A DNA stretch of 8,307 bases, taken from contig DAOUEC010000309.1 of the NCBI GenBank assembly GCA_034430655.1, positions 1 to 8,307 of the forward strand, written 5' to 3'. The notes under the pieces were generated by a model. The model did no database searches, was not told the DNA's origin, and was given only the letters and a program-made list of their open reading frames with translations. Within the stretch, counting starts at the first letter, position 1. Each line of letters starts with the position of its first letter. This document shows positions 5,466 to 8,307 of the stretch, in pieces. A program made the translations under genes and the position numbers. Source of the DNA: JAUWNP01 sp034430655 (lineage in GTDB: Bacteria > Chloroflexota > Anaerolineae > B4-G1).

Positions 5466-7850
5466 TCACCACCACGCGAAGTACACCGTGATGAAATACA
5501 TCGCCACCAGCACCAGTATGGAGATGAAGGCGACCAGGACATAGTTCTGTACCCGGCCAGTTTGCATGGGGCGGGTGAAACGCCCGCCCGCTCTGACCGC
5601 GTTGCCCACTCCCTCCGCTGCACCATCCACGACGCGGGCGTCGAAAACACCGCTCGCGCCTGCGATGGCGCGCGTCACGTGGCCGGCTGCATTTGCCAGG
5701 GGATCGAGGACATGCGGGTCGAGGAGACTGCTGAGTTCTGAGAGCGCCCGGATCGCCTGTCCCATCAGATTGACCACTCCGTCTACCACCAGCACGTCAA
5801 GGCGACCGGCAGCCTCCGACGCTGTCCGGCTCATCCGTGCTACAAGGCTGACCGCTCTGTTCACCACCAGCGTGTCAAAGCGACCGGCAACCTCCGGCGC
5901 TGCCCGACCAATCCATGTCACTCCGCTGGCTGCCCCGTCTACCACGAGCGCGTCACAACGGCTGGTGGCCCGCGACGCTGCCCGCCCTGCTTCTGCGACG
6001 AATCCAACCGCCCCATCCAGCACTATGTGGTCGAAACTGGCGCAGGCACGGGCCAGGCCCGCTGCACCGCGGACGAAGGTCGCCTGGTAGAACTCGTCGA
6101 AGTAGAAGCGGTGGCGCAGCGCGTCGTAGAGCCAGCCCAGCCACACCTGGCGCATCCCAACCTCCAGGCGGTCCATCTGCCCGGCCCACAGTGGCTCCCA
6201 ACCGTAGATCAGATACCCCACCAGCAGCCCGCCCAGCGTGAAGCCGGCGGAGATAGCCAGTGGCTGCCAGGCGAAGTGCGCCGCCTCCGCTGCGTGGCCG
6301 TTTCCGACGAAGCGATGGAACCAATCGGGGAGCACTCCTCCCCAGCCCAGGCAGACGGTCAAAACCGCCAGGACGACGAGCGGGGTCGTCATACTTCGTT
6401 CGCTCTCGTGGGTGTTGGCGGCGGCATCACTGCGCGGCCGGCCCAGGAAGATCAGGCACAGCAGCCGCGCCGCGTAAAAGGCGCTCAGGCCGGCTGCGAC
6501 CGCCAGCATCCAGAAAACGGCCGGGCGGTGTATCTCGTAGGCCGCGTCCAGAATTCCCTCCTGGGACCAGAAACCCGCCGTGAGAAGCGGGAAGCCAGAG
6601 AGTGACAGTGTGCCGGCGACGAAAGTCCAGTAAGTGATCGGCTGCCGCCGCGCCAGTCCGCCCATGTTCTTCACGTTGTTGGGATCGAAGGGGACCCCCT
6701 CCCCCAACGCCTCCCCCTGCGAGGGGGAGGGGAGTCCGTGCTCCATCCCGTGGGTGATGGAACCCGCTCCCAGGACGAGCAGTGCCTTGAAGAAGGCGTG
6801 GGTGATGAGGTGAAACACCCCGGCCACGTAAGCGCCAATGCCCAGCGCGGCTGCTATGTAGCCCAACTGGCTGATGGTGGAAAAGGCCAGCACGTGCCTG
6901 ACGTCGTCCTGCGCCATGGCGATTAGCGCGGCAAGAAGGGCGGTGAAGGCACCGGCGGCTACCATCACCATCTGAACCTCGCCCCCGGCTGCCGTGTACA
7001 GGGGGAAGCAACGTGCCATCAGGTAGGCGCCGGCCGGGATCATAGTCGCGGACTGGATGAGAGCCGAGGCGGGGGCAGGGCCTTCCACTGCGTCGGGCAG
7101 CCAGACGTGCAGCGGGAATTGGGCCGACTGGCTCACCATTCCGCCGAAGATCAGCAGCGCGACCACCGCCGCCACCGGGAACCGCGTGCCCAGGAATCCG
7201 GTGCGGGCCAGCGCGTCCAACGTCCCGGCGTCGAAGATGTCGCGGTACTGCAGCGAACCGGCGGCTGAGCACAGCACCAGCAGGGCCAGCAGCAGAAGCA
7301 CGTCGCCCGCTTTGGTGGCCAGGAAAGCCTTCAGCCCGGCGCGGTAGGCCGCTTCTTTCTCGACCCGAAAAGCGATCAGGAGATAGGAGCACAGCCCCAC
7401 CACCTCCCAGCATAAGAAGAGCATCAGCAGGTTGCCGGAGATCACCAGTCCCAGCATGCTGGCGGCGAGGAGGGAGAGGTAGGCGAAGAAGCGGCTGTAG
7501 CGCGGGTCGTCCCGCACGTGGCCCACGCTGTAGACGAAGGTCAGCAGGCAGACCAGTGGTACTACGAAGAGCATCACCGCCGTCAGCGGATCTACCCACA
7601 CGCTGGTCTGGAAGACGCCGCTGCCGATGGGGAACCAGCCGGTGACGCTCTCGAAGGCCGCGTCCCCTCCGCCCACCGGGAGGAACACTGCCTTCCAGAA
7701 GACGACCTGCGCCAGGATGAAGGAGGTGGCGACAGCGCCGATAGCCAGGCGATGACTGGCGGTTGTGTTCCGGTGAGCCCCCAGCGCGATGGCCACGAAG
7801 GCCAGGAAGGGGAAGAGCGGGATCAGCCAGGTCAGGCTAAGGATTGACAT
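5466..7850 (-). CDS. nuoL: NADH:quinone oxidoreductase subunit L, enlarged, with repeat-expanded lateral-helix region
   Basis: This is the distal antiporter-like subunit of complex I, normally about 610-660 residues; here it has 794 from ATG 7848-7850. Upstream in-frame TTG codons fall inside the heptamer repeat and add an unlikely MAHCSLI. The core is clear: CWEVVGLCSYLL (TM5, Glu149), TKAGD (Asp183), SAQFPLHVWLPDAVEGPAP (TM7-8) and THAFFKALL (His351, Lys355). Three residues normally conserved in the proton path are changed. The Lys of GKSAQ is Gln241, the His of ALIHAAT is Gln266, and SKDEIL reads SQEGIL (Gln430, Glu431). Residues 372-391 are an in-frame C/G-palindrome insert. Residues 606-761 are six 26-residue repeats between YFDEFYQATFV and the last helix (about 767-790), where NuoL carries its lateral helix. 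No frameshift or stop interrupts the gene, so it is probably expressed. No Shine-Dalgarno is seen at the ATG. Confidence 0.95.
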   Translation of the reverse strand: MSILSLTWLIPLFPFLAFVAIALGAHRNTTASHRLAIGAVATSFILAQVVFWKAVFLPVGGGDAAFESVTGWFPIGSGVFQTSVWVDPLTAVMLFVVPLVCLLTFVYSVGHVRDDPRYSRFFAYLSLLAASMLGLVISGNLLMLFLCWEVVGLCSYLLIAFRVEKEAAYRAGLKAFLATKAGDVLLLLALLVLCSAAGSLQYRDIFDAGTLDALARTGFLGTRFPVAAVVALLIFGGMVSQSAQFPLHVWLPDAVEGPAPASALIQSATMIPAGAYLMARCFPLYTAAGGEVQMVMVAAGAFTALLAALIAMAQDDVRHVLAFSTISQLGYIAAALGIGAYVAGVFHLITHAFFKALLVLGAGSITHGMEHGLPSPSQGEALGEGVPFDPNNVKNMGGLARRQPITYWTFVAGTLSLSGFPLLTAGFWSQEGILDAAYEIHRPAVFWMLAVAAGLSAFYAARLLCLIFLGRPRSDAAANTHESERSMTTPLVVLAVLTVCLGWGGVLPDWFHRFVGNGHAAEAAHFAWQPLAISAGFTLGGLLVGYLIYGWEPLWAGQMDRLEVGMRQVWLGWLYDALRHRFYFDEFYQATFVRGAAGLARACASFDHIVLDGAVGFVAEAGRAASRATSRCDALVVDGAASGVTWIGRAAPEVAGRFDTLVVNRAVSLVARMSRTASEAAGRLDVLVVDGVVNLMGQAIRALSELSSLLDPHVLDPLANAAGHVTRAIAGASGVFDARVVDGAAEGVGNAVRAGGRFTRPMQTGRVQNYVLVAFISILVLVAMYFITVYFAWW
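5568..6035 (-). repeat. Six tandem 78-bp (26-residue) repeats within nuoL
   Basis: Six units of exactly 78 bp start (coding strand) at 6035, 5957, 5879, 5801, 5723 and 5645, each at a Phe/Cys/Leu-Asp pair. The unit openings are FDHIVLDGAV, CDALVVDGAA, FDTLVVNRAV, LDVLVVDGVV, LDPHVLDPLA and FDARVVDGAA. Each is followed by an Ala/Arg-rich stretch with a conserved Arg at unit position 18 and commonly an AGR-like end. The DNA is also repetitive: the stretches beginning at 5785, 5863 and 5941 are clearly alike and in perfect 78-bp register. Units 2-4 are the most similar to each other; units 5 and 6 are more diverged, and unit 6 runs into RPMQTGRVQNY, the usual lead into the last NuoL helix. Standard NuoL proteins of this type have about one such unit here (family knowledge from memory). 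Confidence 0.93.
6678..6737 (-). repeat. C/G-rich palindromic element inserted in frame in nuoL
   Basis: Inside nuoL, between SITHGMEH and NVKNMGGLARR, lies low-complexity sequence containing a perfect 9-bp stem. The arms are cctccccct at 6710-6718 and agggggagg at 6722-6730, with loop gcg; further C-runs flank the hairpin at 6694-6705. It encodes GLPSPSQGEALGEGVPF, which is hydrophilic and unlike any part of a standard NuoL. In ordinary NuoL the HGM..H segment leads almost directly into the MGGL motif. The insert therefore sits in a surface loop after TM11, where about 20 extra residues could be tolerated. Its sequence style (C-tract, short loop, G-tract) matches the hairpins at the extreme left end of this window, which suggests one dispersed repeat family. 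Confidence 0.75.
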
Positions 7851-7853
7851 AAT

Positions 7854-7882
7854 CAATGAACAATGAGCCAATGAACAATGAA
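7854..7882. repeat. CAATGAA heptamer tandem repeat between nuoK and nuoL
   Basis: Four near-identical heptamers fill the gap: CAATGAA (7854-7860), CAATGAG (7861-7867), one extra c, CAATGAA (7869-7875) and CAATGAA (7876-7882). On the coding strand they read as TTCATTG units. They occupy almost the whole space between the nuoK stop and the chosen nuoL ATG, leaving no recognisable Shine-Dalgarno sequence. They look like short tandemly repeated repetitive sequences of the kind found between genes in several bacterial groups. Whether they affect nuoL translation is unknown. Confidence 0.8.
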
Positions 7883-7886
7883 CGAA

Positions 7887-8195
7887 TCAACCTTTGAGCA
7901 GGTCTGCGTCCTCCAGTGTGACGGTGCCGTGCGTGCGCCACAGGGCGACGATGAGCGCCAGCCCCACGACCGTCTCGGCCGCGGCGACGGCGTAGACGAA
8001 CAGTGCGAATGCCTGCCCGGTCGCCGCCTCCGGCTCCAGGTAGCGCCAGAAGGCCACCAGGTTGATGTTGACACCGTTGAGCATCAGTTCGACGCCCATC
8101 AGGATGGCGATACTATTGCGGCGCGCCAGCACACCATAGAGGCCCACGCAGAAGAGCACCGCGCCGGCGATGAGGTACCAGGTCAGGGGAACCAC
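7887..8195 (-). CDS. nuoK: NADH:quinone oxidoreductase subunit K
   Basis: This 102-residue protein has the normal NuoK length and three predicted helices (about 5-23, 29-50 and 61-85). NuoK is a small membrane subunit of complex I carrying two glutamates on the central hydrophilic axis. Both are visible: one in GVELMLNG (the E. coli Glu36 position) and one in AVAAAETVVGLAL (the E. coli Glu72 position). This subunit therefore looks fully functional, unlike its neighbours NuoL and NuoM. The start is GTG at 8193-8195, preceded by GGAG about eight bases upstream inside the end of nuoJ; no better in-frame start exists after the nuoJ stop. The tail is hydrophilic and ends in LKG. The gene is followed after about 36 bp by nuoL, and that gap is filled by a heptamer repeat. 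Family identity is secure. Confidence 0.96.
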   Translation of the reverse strand: MVPLTWYLIAGAVLFCVGLYGVLARRNSIAILMGVELMLNGVNINLVAFWRYLEPEAATGQAFALFVYAVAAAETVVGLALIVALWRTHGTVTLEDADLLKG

Positions 8196-8197
8196 AA

Positions 8198-8307
8198 TCA
8201 GCGCTCCCTCGCGATAGCGGCCGCGCCGGCGAGCGCGATGAGCAGTATTATCGGGACCAGCACGAGGGGCAGCGCGAATCCTGCCGGGTCTACCAGCGCT
8301 GCGCCCA
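8198..8307 (-). CDS. nuoJ: NADH:quinone oxidoreductase subunit J, C-terminal end (partial)
   Basis: This is the 3' end of a gene that enters from beyond the right edge; only the last 36 codons and the TGA stop (8198-8200) are present. The readable tail contains PAGFALPLVLVPIILLIALA and ends in ARER. This matches the end of NuoJ, whose last transmembrane helix follows a PFE-like segment and finishes in a short basic tail. NuoJ is a membrane subunit of complex I that sits with NuoK and NuoH near the quinone site and transmits redox-driven motion to the antiporter subunits. The call relies mainly on position, because nuoK begins only two bases after the stop, as in standard nuo operons. The usual Glu of the PFE motif appears as Leu here, but the fragment is too short to weigh that. 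Everything upstream is missing from the window. Confidence 0.82.
   Translation of the reverse strand, partial: GAALVDPAGFALPLVLVPIILLIALAGAAAIARER

Noticed and set aside
5568..6035. Regular 78-bp repeats considered as a CRISPR array
   Set aside because: The repeats are contiguous, diverged, in frame and inside a conserved protein; there are no unique spacers between identical repeats and no cas genes.
5566..6605. Several plus-strand open frames across nuoL and nuoM
   Set aside because: They are opposite-strand shadows of strongly conserved minus-strand genes with no recognisable protein content.
6427..7599. Long open frame (390 codons) antisense-frame to nuoL on the same strand
   Set aside because: It is an Arg/Gly/Pro-rich out-of-frame shadow of the GC-rich nuoL gene, with no domain and no ribosome-binding site.
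7851..7871. TTG start for nuoL giving seven extra residues
   Set aside because: The extra residues are translated heptamer repeat, and the next ATG starts a typical NuoL N-terminus (MSILSLTWLIPLFPF).

Overview
The window looks like part of a chromosome from a GC-rich bacterium, plausibly Chloroflexota (Anaerolineae or Caldilineae type). That guess rests on the nuoJ-K-L-M gene order, the protein flavour and the C/G-tract palindromes; it is inferred from style, not from a marker gene. All supported genes lie on the minus strand, so transcription runs from high to low coordinates.

Right half (3813-8307): the distal membrane arm of respiratory complex I (NADH:quinone oxidoreductase). The genes are the 3' end of nuoJ (cut by the window edge), nuoK, nuoL and nuoM. 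NuoJ/K form the hinge next to the quinone module, and NuoL/M are antiporter-like ion-pumping subunits. NuoK keeps both membrane glutamates. NuoL and NuoM are abnormal. NuoL lacks the conserved TM7 Lys, TM8 His and TM12 Lys of the proton path, all replaced by Gln, and NuoM has Gly in place of the TM5 Glu. NuoL is also enlarged to 794 residues by six exact-length 26-residue (78-bp) tandem repeats lying where the long lateral amphipathic helix runs. A C/G-rich palindromic element sits in frame inside nuoL, a 21-bp inverted repeat separates nuoL from nuoM, and CAATGAA heptamers fill the nuoK-nuoL gap.

Left half (1-3812): nuoN is not next to nuoM. Instead there is a visibly AT-richer three-gene block: a two-barrel SH3/KOW-like hypothetical protein, a PflX-type radical SAM protein coupled to it by an ATGA overlap, and an internally duplicated eight-helix membrane protein. 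Then comes a mosaic. A second, decayed copy of the nuoM 3' end is split into two pieces (1093-1150 and 91-165, about 86-87% identical to nuoM). Between the pieces lie a YhhN/lysoplasmalogenase gene and the C-terminal stub of a type IIG restriction-modification enzyme. The stub reads in frame into the NuoM tail. The last 90 bases are C/G-tract hairpins and a direct repeat.

Together, the window shows a complex I operon whose distal pumps have been remodelled (changed channel residues, hugely expanded lateral-helix region) and whose 3' flank has been repeatedly rearranged, leaving traces of a second nuoM end. The link between these two observations is inference.
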